The position numbers and the translations under genes are program-made. Shown here piece after piece: positions 21,501 to 32,556 of a stretch of 64,000 nt of DNA (its first letter is position 1; every line of letters starts with the position of its first letter). The notes below the pieces were generated by a model that worked only from the letters and a program-made list of their open reading frames with translations, ran no database searches and was not told where the DNA came from. Source of the stretch: Dactylorhiza incarnata (taxonomy: Eukaryota > Streptophyta > Magnoliopsida > Asparagales > Orchidaceae); the NCBI GenBank assembly GCA_033032865.1, contig JAWHQI010000619.1, forward strand, positions 62,001 through 126,000, given 5' to 3'.

Positions 21501-24170
21501 TTTATCACAAACGATGGGTGTTACTGCTATCTCGTAATGCCCTTCGGTCTTAAAAACGCGGGTGCAACATACCAAAGAATGATGGATAACGTCTTTAAAC
21601 ATCAAAAGGGCAGGAATCTCGAAGTTTACGTTGATGACCTTCTTCTCAAAAGTAAAACATTCTGATTGCACTTGGAAGACCTCGTAGAGACGTTCGCTAC
21701 TCTACGGAGGTTCAAGTTAAAATTAAACCCATTGAAATGTGTGTTCGGGGCAAACAAAGGAAAATTTCTTGGGCATCTCTTAACTCCTGATGGCCTTGCA
21801 CCAAATCCAGATAAGGTGAAGGCCATCCTTGATATGACCCCTCCTCGAAATACTAAAGAAGTTCAACAACTTGGGGGGAGATTGGCAGGATTGAGCAGGT
21901 TTATCTCTAAATCCGGAGATAAAAGTGCCCCATTCTTTAAAACATTGCGAAAGGGATCAAAGTTCGAATGGAGCGAGGAGTGTAACAAGGCTTTCGAGCA
22001 GCTGAAGGGACAGTTAACTTCGACTCCACTACTCCAAAGTCCCCGTGAGGGAGAAAAACTATTCTTATATCTGGGAGTCGGACCAGAAGCGGTGAGTTCT
22101 GTCCTCGTTCGAGAAGAGAAGAGGAGGCAGTTTCCAATATACTATGTTAGCCACATCCTTAAGGATGCAGAAACCAGATATTCGATCCTGGAGAAACTGG
22201 CCTTGGCTTTGGTTATGTCTGCGCGAAGGCTTCGCCCTTATTTTTAGGCTCATTCCGTCCAAGTTATTACAGACCATCCTTTAAAAAATATTCTTGAAAA
22301 GCCAGATCACTCAGGGAGGTTGGCAAAATGGGCTATTGAACTAAGTGAATTTGAGATATCGTACATCCCCCGAACAGCAATCAAAGCGCAAATCTTGGCA
22401 GACTTCCTGGTAGATACAACAGAGCTTAGTCCTGAACAGGTGGTGCGATCTCCTCTGGCTTGGATCATTTATGTGGATGGGGCTTCTGGCAGGAACTCCG
22501 TGGGAGCCGGAGTAGTGTTGATCAGCCCAAATGGCATCAGGCTGGAGCAAGCTATCAAGTTCTTCTTCCCAGTTACGAATAACCAGGCAGAATATGAGGC
22601 ACTTTTGGCTGGGCTAAGGCTCGCGAAAGAGTTGGGCATAGAATATGTACATGTTAGAACTGATTCATTGGTGATGGCTTCCCAGGTCTTGGGAAATTAT
22701 GAGACAAGAGAGCCGATTCTGCGAAAATATCTGCTATTAGCCAAAAAGGAAATCGGAAGATTCAAGTCATTTATTATCGAGCACATCCCAAGAACGCAAA
22801 ATGAGGAGGCAGATGAATTGTCGAAGTTCGGTCTTCCATCAAGGGGAGTGACCTTTGAACTTTTTCATCCGGCAATAGATGAGGCAGAACTCATGCAAAT
22901 TGATCATAATCCTTCATGGAAGGATCCTTACGAGCTATTCCTATCAAAGGGGGAGTTCCACCATTCCATCAAAGATCGGAGAAGATTCAAAAGGAAGGCG
23001 GCATATTATTATCTAATAGAAGGATTTCTCTACAGAAAATCTTTGATTTCCCCCTCAGCACGATGTGTTTCAGAAGAAGAGATCCCTATCGTACTTCAGG
23101 AAGTTCATTCTGGAGAATGTGGTAGCCATTCAGGGGCAAAAACCTTGGAAAAAAGGATCCTGCGGCAAGGATATTTTTGGCCGACTATGAGAAAGGATGC
23201 TGAAGCATTTTCCAAGCGGTGTGTGCTGTGCCAAAAGTTTGCTCCTCTTCAGCATTTGCCTGCTCAGTCACTCAGATCAATAACTGCGCCGTGGCCTTTT
23301 GCCGTATGGGGTATGGATCTTATGGGACCTTTTCCAATAGCCAGTGGTCAACGTCGTTTTATCATCGTGATGATCGACTATTTCAGTAAGTGGATTGAGG
23401 CTAAAGCATTAGCAAAAACTACTACCCAAATCGTCAGGAACTTCATCTGGGGAGAAATAGTCTGCCGGCATGGAATACCGTTGGCAATCGTCACTGATAA
23501 TGGCCCACAGTTCAATAATCCGGAGATGATAAACTTTTGTGATCAGGTCGGAATTGATCTTCGGGTTGCCTCGGTACATCATCCAAGAACCAATGGACAA
23601 GTAGAAGCAGCAAACAGGCGAATCCGACAGCTCTTGATGAAAAGAGTCTTGAATCAAAAAGGAAATTGGGCGGACCAGCTTCCTTCCATCCTTTGGACTC
23701 TTCGTACTACCCCTTCCTCAGCTACAGGGGAGACACCATTCAAATTATCTCATGGCTCGGAGGCTGTTGTTCCTGTGGAGTTTGAGGTGGTCACTCCAAG
23801 AGTTGTGTACGGAAAAGAAGGAGGAGAAGCATGGGTAGAATACAATGACGAGGCTATCAAGTGTAGTCTGGATCTAATCGAAGAACTTCAGGATGAGGCA
23901 ACGATCAGGCAAGAAGAAGTTAAAAGGAGGTTGGCAAAGTACTTTGACAAAAATGTTAGGGTAAAGCATTTTGCGGTCGGCGACGTCATATTTAGAAAGG
24001 TTGATGCAGCAGCCCGAACAGGTAATGTCGGGAAGTTAGATCCTAATTGGGCTGGACCTTTCATCGTCAAGGAGGTACTAAAAAGTGGGACTTATCGCCT
24101 CCAAACAAGTGAAGGAGAAGACATTCCGCGCACCTGGAGTGGTGACGATCTCAAATGGTTCTATCCCTAA
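18534..24170 (+). pseudogene. E2 gag-pol polyprotein with three nonsense codons
   Basis: One frame of 1879 codons runs from ATG 18534, interrupted only by TAG at 18828, TGA at 21663 and TAG at 22245. In order it holds a Gln/Pro-rich gag N-terminus; the gag domain (REPRLPAFNGETDPTVHL, EGKAREWFYGL, ELRREFLLRFS); a spacer with the knuckle-like CEYHKEGGHLTEDC; protease (ILIDTGSSVNLLF); and RT with YVDDLLLKSKT. A gypsy RNase H (YYVSHILKDAETRY) is followed by a second, archaeal-like RNase H (IYVDGASGRNSVGAG, NNQAEYEALLAGL, RTDSLVMASQVLG). Integrase follows (CVLCQKFA; GMDLMGPFP; VTDNGPQF; GQVEAANRR). Dual RNase H places it in Tat. Few lesions imply recent activity. Confidence 0.93.
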
Positions 24171-24465
24171 AATGTCTTATTTACTTTCCTGCAGTTTTTT
24201 GAGATATTTTAATAAGAAGCCCCATACTGACACTTCTCCATGTCTGATTTTTCCTTTCTGCATTTTCTCATATATCAAACTCACTAAACCACGGAGACAT
24301 CGCCAAGTTCTGCTCGAACCCCCTCGGATTGTAGTCATTAGCGTAAAACCATGAAGATCATGTGTAGCGGGGAGTTTTCGCACACGTGTAGTGGTAGCTT
24401 GCCAATTCCCGTGCGGTGGTCTTCAGAACCTTGGATCCCGGCTGATATCCGACACACCCCTGCAT
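24171..24465 (+). other. E2 region directly after pol
   Basis: This stretch has no supported ORF. It is a T-rich 3' flank of pol running into the repeat array. Confidence 0.6.
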
Positions 24466-24960
24466 CAAGGGAGGTCTAGGTGAATGTTGGCTCTATCATG
24501 CCCCGAGGGGGATATAATTACAGCTTTGATGATCCTTCTGAGGAAAGCAATGTCGGTATAGCCCCTGCGGCATAACCACACCTGCCCAATTGATCATCTT
24601 AGTCTGTGACTATCGAATACTCCAAGGTACTCTCAAGCGATGCCTAAGCGGGACCCACAACTGAGTTGATCTCTCTGAGGAAAGCAATGTTCACCGCCTA
24701 GGCCCACCTGCCCAATTGATCAACTCGGCTTGTAGCCCTAGGCAAGAGAGCAGTCGAATCGCTTACAGCCCTTATGACCACTTGAGGAACGCAATGTTCG
24801 CCGCCTAGGCCCACCTGCCCACTTGGTCATCTGGGTCTGTACTTGTTTCTCTTTATTTCTACAGCTCTTATGACCACTTGAGGAAAGCAATGTTCGCCGC
24901 CTAGGCCCACCGGCCCACTTGGTCATTTGAGTCTGTAATCATCTTTATTACATTACCAGG
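24466..24960. repeat. Degenerate ~100-bp tandem repeats behind E2 pol
   Basis: Four units are recognisable by GAGGAAAGCAATGT or GAGGAACGCAATGTTC followed by GCCTAGGCCCACCTGCCCA and a TTGATCA/TTGGTCAT end, at about 24538, 24675, 24785 and 24879. The last two are the most alike; the first is the most diverged (TCGGTATAGCCCC instead of TTCGCCGCC). Tandem arrays behind pol are common in Tat elements. Confidence 0.85.
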
Positions 24961-26115
24961 GATTATCTCATCCCATATGGTCATTATTGACCATTTGGGA
25001 GAAAAAGCAGGGTTTCTATGGGCAACATAGACTGGACGGCTTAATACTCAAACCGGGCGGTTTGAAATAAGCAGGTACCAAGGTTTTCAGGCGGTCTGGT
25101 CATTAATCCGGGCGGTCTGGTTATTAAACCTGGCGATCTGGTTGGTAAACCAGGTGAGCTAAAATCAGCAGGTTCCAAAAATGTCATGCGGTTCGGTTTT
25201 TAGACCGGACGGTTTGAAATAAACAGGGTATCATTAAGGTATCAAGGTAAATATCAGGGAAGCAAGCATAATCATGACCGGCCGACCTTATTATCCGGAT
25301 TATGAATTTATCATACTTATGGATTTCCACTCAATCCGATCGGATAGTCACAGGTTCCTTTAATCAGGTGGTTATGATTCTCATTTCACGTATTAAACCT
25401 GCTAATCGCACGAATTCTACATACAGCTCGTGCGGCTTGTCAGTCAATGTTATAAATTGCTGTCATATAGATTATTCGGGTTAAATGTTAATCGCACGGT
25501 CTATCAGCTGATCTTCTAGAGACTGGATATTCTGTTTTGCAAGGCATTTACGTAGGGTCGGTTTATGGTCGCACGGCTTGATTATTTTAAATTCCGGATC
25601 GGTTATCTAGTTACATTCCCTGAGGTGGGATTTACAGCGATGCCAGCGGCAAGTCACCTGAGTTAAAACACTGACCGCTCGGTCTGATAATTGTTCTCAT
25701 GACTTGTACTTCTTTATCCTGGGGAGCAAGTATGTCGAATCTAACAGTAACCGCGCGGCTTAATTATGTTCGATTTCCAGGATGTCGTAATACATTCGTA
25801 ATAAGTTAGCACTTTCTCAGAATAAATCGGATATATTCGATTCGGATTAAGAGAAGCAAGCCATGCGAGTGGGTTTTTTAGATGCTCTACCGGAATCTTA
25901 TCCTAACCGGATGAGTTGACAGTAAGCCGCACGACTTGGTTAGATTTAACACAGAAAAAGATCGCAAACAATTGCAAGTAAGTCGCAGAAGGTAGACGGA
26001 TAGACAGGTAAAAGCTTTTCATTTCCTCATCAAAACATTATTTACATTATGTTTTAAGCCGTCCGGCTAACAACATCAAGCCGACGGCTATTCAAAATAA
26101 AAAAGAAAAATACAG
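24961..26115. other. E2 non-coding region with GCGGTCT-like words
   Basis: No ORF is supported. At 25035-25215 there are closely spaced near-repeats (GGGCGGTTTGAAATAA, GGCGGTCTGGTCATTAA, GGCGGTCTGGTTATTAAACC, GGACGGTTTGAAATAAAC). Similar GCGCGGTCT/GCACGGCTTG words continue to about 26000. They recall words in the E2 LTR. It separates the convergent ends of sense pol and the antisense genes. Confidence 0.6.
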
Positions 26116-26568
26116 CTACTGATCATGCGACTTGAGTTTCTTAGATGCAGGAGCACTTGAATGCTCGCTACCATCAATCGAAACGTCAGGAGAATAACCC
26201 TCGCTACCCGACGAGGATGAGCTGCTCAATTCGCCCGACTTGCAACCAGCATCTTCTTCAGAATCGCTGGATTCGGACTCCGAGCCGCTCTCACCACTCT
26301 TAGCCGCTGCGGGTTCTTCGACCTCATCATCCTCGTCGTCGCTCTCCTATGAGCTAGATCCGTCGGCTTTGTTCTTTCATTTGGCTTTCCGCCTGATTTT
26401 CTCTAACTTCTTTTGCAAGATCGGATAGGCATCCGAGAAGGTGAAATGTTCGAAACCAGGAGCGAACCCGTTGAGCTCCCGCAAGCGGTTAAAATCATTA
26501 TCAATTCCCTCAACGACATGAGGGAAGGGTTCCTGCTGATAGACCGGGTCAGTCTCATCATACTTAGC

Positions 26569-26644
26569 CTGCAAAAGAAAAGAGTAAGGTAAGACCGTGC
26601 GGTCTGAGAACATTGGTGTTGATGCTGGCCAGGCGATGACTTAC
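26569..26644 (-). other. Predicted aORF1 intron 2 (76 nt)
   Basis: The donor is GAGTCG|GTAAGTCATC, close to the plant consensus. The acceptor is CTTTTCTTTTGCAG|GCTAAG with a good pyrimidine tract. It is phase 0 and joins AES to AKYDE in frame. Confidence 0.75.
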
Positions 26645-27141
26645 CGACTCGGCTTCCTTTAGCCGCGCATTTTCTTTCTTCAGTTCGGCAATTTCCTTCT
26701 CTTGAAGAGCGTTATCTCTAACCAACCTCTTAAGGGTCATCCCCATGAAGGCGTTGGTGATGAAGCTCTCGGCACCAACCCGCGCGGCCTCTCTGGCGAG
26801 CTCTTCCACAGGAGTTTTCCTTAACCTCCTGAAGTTCCGTCGGCCGAACATGGCGATGCTAGCGGCCTCAGCATGCCGGCCCGACTTCTCGTTCGCCCAG
26901 TGAGGAAGCGCAGTAGAGACCTGGACACTATCACTGTCCGGATTCCAGGTCAAGACCGGGCGGCCTTTCAGATCCTTCACCTTGCTGAAGGAGCGAAGGG
27001 CGGCGAAGTCACCCAAGGAACCCGAATCCTCCCCATCAGACGGCAGCGACTTGTTCCTGGCTTGCCATTTTCTCTTCTCAGTCTGAGTCAAGACTAAACC
27101 GGCCGGACTGATCGGTTTGTTAGCAGGAATAACAGCTTGGG

Positions 27142-27212
27142 CTATAAAAGGATAAGAGTTAGCACAAGAGACGAGCGGTTAACATTGAAGTCGGAAGCAA
27201 AGGGAAGCTTAC
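27142..27212 (-). other. Predicted aORF1 intron 1 (71 nt)
   Basis: The donor is GAAGATA|GTAAGCTTCC and the acceptor CTTTTATAG|CCCAAG. Unspliced, the frame would run into the TAG of the acceptor. Spliced, it continues for another 316 codons in one frame. Confidence 0.7.
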
Positions 27213-27960
27213 TATCTTCGAGCCGAACGTTCTCTAGCTCGGCAAGTAGAGGGATATAGTAGCTTATGTTAAGCCGCTCATCCTTGAGAAGTTTGCAGAT
27301 TCCCTTCTCCACTTCGCTTATTGGGACCGGTTGAAAGGCCTCCTCAGGCCGCACTTGCGGATTCGTATTCAACAGGCCAAGTCGGCCTTCGAAGATCAAA
27401 TACCTCTCCGACCAGGCTGTGACTTTGTTCGCCAGATTAACCATCTTCAACCCGCGGCAGCCAAAGTAGAGGTGGCCTTTGAAGACATCCGATTCAGAGT
27501 CCGGAATGGCCCGCACTGAAAATATCTTCCTGAAGAGGTCCATAGAGAAGCGAACTCTCTCAGATCGCAGGTAAGAGATGAAGCTACATATCCCGGCCAT
27601 CGAGTTGGGAGAAATATGGCCGGGAACAACTCCATAATGGTCAAAGACCATGGCGAGCTCAATGGAAATCGGGAATTTAAATCCGCAATCGAAATGGTCG
27701 ATTGGGATCGCGATGTGGTTTGGACCAGACGAATTCATCCGCTCGTCCCGAAGCGGAAGCCGCGCGAGTAGCGGACTGTCGGTCATATGCTTCACGAAGA
27801 ATTTGTCCAGCTCAGCTTTTGTCAAACGACACTCCTCGAGGTCCGCAGAATGAAAGGCCAATGCGGCTTCGGAGCGGGTAGCAGAAGTCTTGGCAGGTCG
27901 CTTCGGCTGGCGCTTTACTCCCATCTTGAGATTTTGGTAAAAGGACTTCCGGAAGGGCGC

Positions 27961-27972
27961 TACTTATAAGAA
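27961..27972 (-). promoter_or_regulatory. TATA-like box before aORF1
   Basis: The minus strand reads TTCTTATAAGTAGCG about 40 nt before the ATG at 27924. Distance and sequence suit a dedicated promoter, although the implied 5' leader would be very short. Confidence 0.4.
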
Positions 27973-28286
27973 CGGCTGATCTGCATCTAGTAAAGGTCAA
28001 ATCACGGCTAGACCGGCCAACCCGTACGGGTACATCACCACAAAAACCAACCACAAAGACTAAGTATATCTAAACAAGCGGATTAAAGAATCACGAAAAC
28101 AAGCAGATCGGTTTATGTGAAACAACCCACAAGCATCAATCAACATAATAAGGCAGAAAAGATAAATTCGAATATCTAGGCCGCACGACCTGAAAGGCAG
28201 ATCGAATATTACGTAATCAGTGTCAAGCAATTGTCCAAGGGACCGAATTGAAATAATATTACAAGCTCATATCTTAGAGCCATTCA
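27973..28286. other. Spacer between the two antisense genes of E2
   Basis: This is AT-richer non-coding DNA with no supported ORF. It would hold the terminator of aORF2 and the promoter of aORF1. Confidence 0.5.
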
Positions 28287-30417
28287 TTACGGGTGGTTTT
28301 CACCCGGCTCGTCCTCCCTGTGAAGCCGCGCGACGTGATCGCCGATCTGAAGGACAGTTCCCTGCATTTGGTTCATGTTATGATTAAGGCGGTTGATCAT
28401 GCTATGAATCCGCGCGGCATCTCTCTCTACTCGCGACGCGGGGATCACGCGAGTAGGCAAGGCTGCTGCGGGCTCATGAACACTCACAACTGGGTGGATC
28501 GTCCCGGCTACAGGGAGAGACGAACTCGTCCCCGCATCCGGGCGGCCTGACCCACGCCAGCCTTCATCAATCATGTTAGCAGGGCGCCGACTTCCGCCGG
28601 CTTCCTTCGCCAAATGGAGGAATCTGTCCCTATAATATGCGCAGTCCTCTTCGAGCTTGCAGACTTCTTTCTTTCCCCGGTCAATCCGGGCGGTCAGCGC
28701 AGCCACCTGGTCTTGCTGCGCCTTTTCCTTCTCTCGGCGCTCTCTCCGCTCCGCCTCCAGCGATGCTCGGCTTTCCTTCCGTTCGTTTTCCAGTTCAACC
28801 CGAAGAGCAGCTTTCTCATCTTGGGTGACCTTCTCTCTCTCCTCCATAGCCCTCAGCTGCTTAGCAAGTGTTTCCAGATTCTTTTGAAGCCGGGACATCT
28901 CGTCCTCCATCCGAGTATCTGGCCGAGAAGAACTCAGCAGGGGTGGATCAAGAGGGGGAAGATAGGTCACCAGTTTGCCCGGCTTCGGGATAGAGTCACG
29001 GTCATCTACAATAAGAGAAAATAGTCAAGGAACATTCAAAAGAAAACCGTTTTCATCGAATTTTCCTCGCTTACAAGCCGCGGCAGTTTGAATTGAATTC
29101 GGGCGGACGGGTCGCCTTGCTAGCTCGGTATCGAACTTTCGGCGTTGTTCTCTCCACGATCTTTCACTTTGCCTCCGCTTAGCCGCAGAAAATTGAGCGG
29201 CGGAGGGAAAGAAGCTAGGCGACGGGTTCAACAATGAAGCGCGCGACTTGTTTCGAGGCCGCGGCATGAAAAAAACGAACAGAGGGGTAGTCCGCTCACC
29301 TTTTACCTTGCAGCCATAGATTGGATAGCGGCGGGGGCGGCCTGGCGAGCTGATCTCTTACTTGCTCCGCCTTCACTTGCATAAACCGCAGACCGGCCGT
29401 CACGGTATCTTCAGGTACCGGTATGGTTTTTTCAGTCGCGACCTCAGGAAGGATGGCCTCCTTAAGGCTGGTCGCATCCTCAGACAGGGCGGATCCCTTC
29501 TCTCCTGGCGGGTTGGCAGCCTGCAGTTCGGAAGAAGTTCTCAGTTGTTCAACTTGCTTCTGAAAAGAATCAAAATCCTTGAGGAGGTCGCTTATGGAAA
29601 TACTATGAGCATCAATTGGAACCTGGTCCTTCGGCTGGGGGGAAGGAGTAATCAAGCCTTCCGAAACTTCATTCTCGCGCGACTTGCCTTGCAGGCTGTC
29701 CGCTTTGGGTTTCCCAGATGCTGCTTTATTCTTGGCCTTCAGCCTCTTCATCTTCTTGAGAAGTCGGTCCGCCGCGGACTCTTCCTTCTTCCTCTTCTTC
29801 GACTTTTGAGCTGTTGTTTTTTCCGGACTATCCTCGATGTTGACTATTGGGGTTTGCTGTTCGCTCGGCCTGGGGGAGTCAACTGCCTCTCCTTCATCTC
29901 TAATTTTTAAATGAAAATCCCCGGACGGGGTGACCTCCATCTTGAAAGACTCATCCCCGTCGCCTTTCTGGGAAGCAGCCTCCAAGTTTGTCTTACCCGG
30001 CGGAGAAGGCAGGTTGTTTCCTTTGTCAGAAAAGGTTGGGGGATCAGCTGGGGGCGGGTTCAGACAGCTCTCCGCATTCTTGGTCGACAAGATGACTGTT
30101 TGCTCAGGAAGCAGTTCGGTCGGCTTATTCCCCTCCTGTTTAGATGACAAATCGATTGTGAACTCCGCAGGCAGGTTGGTCGGGTTACTCGCAGAAGCAA
30201 TTGTTACGGTCTTATCAGGCCGCTTCACCTTTTTCTTCTTCTTCTCTTTCGAGCGGTCTCTCTCGCGGTTCTTTCCGGACTTCTCGAGAACTTCAAGCTC
30301 AGCCATCAGGTTCACCATCTTTTTCGGGCTGTTCAATCCGAAAGCCTTAACCGCAATAGGCGAGTAGTGACTCGTGGTAACAATGGAGTTATGCCAGAAT
30401 CGAAGCTTCTGGAACAT
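28287..30417 (-). CDS. E2 antisense gene aORF2: lysine-rich then coiled-coil protein, three predicted exons
   Basis: Predicted exons are 30417-29300, 29214-29075 and 29005-28287 with introns of 85 and 69 nt. Spliced length is 1977 nt, exactly 659 codons with no internal stop. The N-terminus is followed by basic tracts (DRSKEKKKKKVKRPDK; KSKKRKKEESAADRLLKKMK) that look like nuclear localisation signals. Then come Pro/Ser-rich spacers, a long charged coiled coil in exon 3 (EREKVTQDEKAALRVELENE, EAERRERREKEKAQQ) and a C-terminal heptad stretch (INRLNHNMNQMQGTVLQIGD). A TATA box overlaps the first ATG (GGTTATAAATG), so translation may begin at a later Met (KKMVNLMAE). A shorter two-exon model from ATG 29267 also stays open (304 codons). 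Function unknown. Confidence 0.7.
29006..29074 (-). other. Predicted aORF2 intron 2 (69 nt)
   Basis: The donor is GCGGCTT|GTAAGCGAGG and the acceptor TTCTCTTATTGTAG|ATGACC. Unspliced, the frame ends at 29025. Spliced, it enters the coiled-coil exon in frame. Confidence 0.75.
29215..29299 (-). other. Predicted aORF2 intron 1 (85 nt)
   Basis: The donor AAAAG|GTGAGCGG is strong. The acceptor is CGTCGCCTAG|CTTC, with a T-run upstream. It is phase 2 and removes the TGA that otherwise ends exon 1. The acceptor is the weakest of the four predicted here, so exon 1 could instead be a separate gene. Confidence 0.5.
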
Positions 30418-30507
30418 TTATAACCAACGGGGTGAAGACGGCGCGGTCTCCGGCTAGCACTGATATTTTCGAAATCTTCACGGAAATTTAAAAATATGCG
30501 GGGATTA

Positions 30508-31282
30508 TGTTTACCCGGGAAACAGCTTTCAAGAGGATTACTCGCAGACCGAGCGGTTTGCGGATCCAAGTCGCCCGGCTCAGGTTAAACAAGCTCCATC
30601 GGCACCAGCTAACACAGTCCGGGCGGTCTGTAATAATTCAGGCCGCCTCCAAGAACCAGAGGTAATCCAAGCCCAAGTCCAAGAGGGCAAGTCGCGGTCT
30701 CAAGTCGGAGGTCGCGCGGTTTATGCCATGAAGATAAGCCAAGGTCCGGAGACAAAGAACAAGTCGCGGTCTCAAGACAGAGACCGAGCGGGTAGAATCA
30801 TCGCCTTGGCCGCATCATCTCCAGCTTCTGGTCAGACAAGTCGAAAGGGCAAGCCGCCAAGCCGCGCGGCTTATTTTCTTTCCTTCTTTGTGTATCCCGT
30901 CACCGCCTGCCCATTCTCCTGTACCCGGGCAGGCGGTTATTTTATCCCTGCCCGTTCGGGCAGGCCCCCAAGCCTATAAATAGGGGGCGACACTGTTCCC
31001 AAGGCACGCACACTCGAATCTAGGAGCTCGCTTGTTTGAGCTGCGGACTGGAGTTTCTCGTCTTGCGGACTGTCTGACCGGCCGGCTTCTCTTTTCCTAC
31101 ATTTGCAGCCCGCTGTAACCACTTCTTTCTAATCAAAGGAAAGCCCGTCGCAGGAGTGGCATTTGCCGCGGCGGGCGAAGTCTGGCCTTGACCGCTGCTA
31201 GCGGTCTCATTCTTCTACATAAAAAGTAACCGGCAACCCGCAGCCTCCGGTTTCCCTCGGAGGTGCGATCTCGGACTCAACA
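30508..31282 (+). repeat. E2 3' LTR (775 bp)
   Basis: This complete copy runs TGTTTACCC...GGACTCAACA. The preceding TATGCGGGGATTA is the likely polypurine tract. The TATA box is at about 30971-30985. Target duplication ACATT follows at 31283-31287. Confidence 0.95.
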
Positions 31283-31287
31283 ACATT

Positions 31288-32475
31288 CCTCATCTATGAG
31301 AGCCATGGCTGCCATATGGCTATCTAATTCTGATGGGGAGCAATCAGCGTCACTATCACTGAGTGTCTTCACTTTCATTGCCACAAAGCTCTTCTCTACC
31401 TTCCTATTCTTTGAGTGCTTTCTTTCTTCACTCTTCCCTTGTCTTTTGGATGGACATTCAGCAATGACATGTCTAGGCTTGTTGCATTTGTAACAGATAA
31501 TGTTAGAGGAATTATGTTTACTAGTTTTGGAATCATACCTGTCTGATCTGTGTTTTCTTCTATGCTTGTTTTCTCTCCTAGGGCTGGAGGGTGAAGCTTC
31601 ATATCTTCTGTTCCCTCTTTTTCTATTTCTCAGCAATTTCTTAAACTGCCCGGTGAATAGTGAGAGATCTTCATCAGAGAGTTATGAGGTGGAGTTGCTT
31701 AAGGTCTCTTCCTCTGAACTATAGACAGGCTCCATTGTCTTGAGCTTTCTGGAAGCATCAGCTTTGAAGGGCACTGCCTTTTCTCTAGTGTAAGCCTTAG
31801 AGTTTTCCCCCTCAGCCTTTCTGGTATTTAGCTATAGCTCATATGATAAGAGCGTGTCATACAACTGTCTAGGCTCCCTTGCTCTAAGATTTACAACTTC
31901 TGTTTTTGCACACAGCTTGATATCCCATTCTTTGTTTAGGGATCTTAGGAATTTATCATTTAGTTCATAGTTGACGAACTCTCTTTCATAAGTTTAGAGT
32001 CCATTGACAATACTGAAGAACTTCTCATAGAAGGTAGCAATGTCATCCTTTTTATCGTTCCTGAAGGATTCATACTCCTGATTTAAGAGGGACTTCCTAT
32101 CATCCCTGACTTCCTCAGTTCCTTCCATGTAGACAACAAAGGACTCCCACATCTCCTTAGCTGTTTTGCAATGTATGAGATTTTTAAAGGTTGAATCATC
32201 AATTGCATTCACAATGATGTTCTTAGCCCTTTTTTCCATAGTGACCAGAGCAACTTCATCTTTGGTGAATTCAGATATTTCTTAGGTGAGGGAACAGTTA
32301 TTGGATCCACAGGAATTTTCATGGGAATATTGGGTCCTTCTTCTACTGCCAGATAGACTCTAGGATCTAAGGCTTCCATGTACAACCTAATTCTTTGCTT
32401 CTAGATGTGGAAGTTCTCTTTGGTGCAGATAGGCAGCATCATTGAGCTCATCTCCTTATGATGCTCACCAGCCAT
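31288..32475 (-). pseudogene. E1 gag, N-terminal part
   Basis: Gag starts at ATG 32475 (MAGEHHKEM). The copia gag (UBN2-type) domain follows with FKNLIHCKTAKEMWESF and FYEKFFSIVNGL. The middle reads NELNDKFLRSLNKEWDI and the basic region ends in the CCHC knuckle CYKCNKPRHVIAEC (CX2CX4HX4C) at about 31480. Stops near 32400, 32280, 31990, 31830 and 31680 break it. The E2 insertion follows EECC; gag continues at 8393. The knuckle region is repeated on the other side of E2. Confidence 0.85.
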
Positions 32476-32538
32476 TTGTTTAGTACAACCCACTGAATTT
32501 GTAGATCTTGTTCTAAGCTGTTAAGCCTTTGAACTCAA

Positions 32539-32554
32539 CCTCGCCTTGATACCA
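32539..32554 (-). other. E1 primer binding site
   Basis: The minus strand reads TGGTATCAAGGCGAGG two bases inside the 5' LTR. It matches the initiator methionine tRNA 3' end over the first eight bases. Confidence 0.85.
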
Positions 32555-32556
32555 AT

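Larger units (their letters stand above)
26116..27924 (-). pseudogene. E2 antisense gene aORF1: PF04195-like protein, three predicted exons
   Basis: Predicted exons are 27924-27213, 27141-26645 and 26568-26116, with GT-AG introns of 71 and 76 nt. Spliced length is 1662 nt, exactly 554 codons. Exon 1 carries a domain like 'putative gypsy type transposon' PF04195: FPISIELAMVFDHYGVVPGH, ISPNSMAGICSFI, FSMDLFRKIFSV, GHLYFGCRGLKMVNL. Exon 2 is basic and ends in a coiled coil (LQEKEIAELKKENARLKEAE). Exon 3 ends in an acidic serine-rich tail (ESDDEDDEVEE, SGSESESSDSEED). Two stops (TGA at 26377, TAG 30 nt on) break the tail; otherwise it is open. The role is unknown. Antisense extra ORFs are known in Tat/Retand-type elements; the intron layout is my inference. 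Confidence 0.75.
8399..31282 (+). mobile_element. E2: Ty3/gypsy Tat-lineage element with antisense genes
   Basis: It begins TGTTTACCC and ends ACTCAACA, with 775-bp LTRs (the 5' one split by E3). The internal region is about 12 kb. The sense gag-pol carries two RNase H domains in tandem, the diagnostic trait of the plant Tat lineage. About 2 kb of repeat-rich DNA follows, and then about 4.3 kb with two multi-exon genes on the minus strand. Comparing the two LTRs by eye gives about 15 differences (2%). No clear primer binding site was identified after 18480; the sequence there is GAAACACGCGACCTTC. Confidence 0.92.

Noticed and set aside
29362..30367. Long plus-strand frames (182 and 145 codons) over the antisense gene
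   Set aside because: They are mirror frames of aORF2, whose minus-strand reading has domains, splice sites and a coherent length; the plus frames have none.
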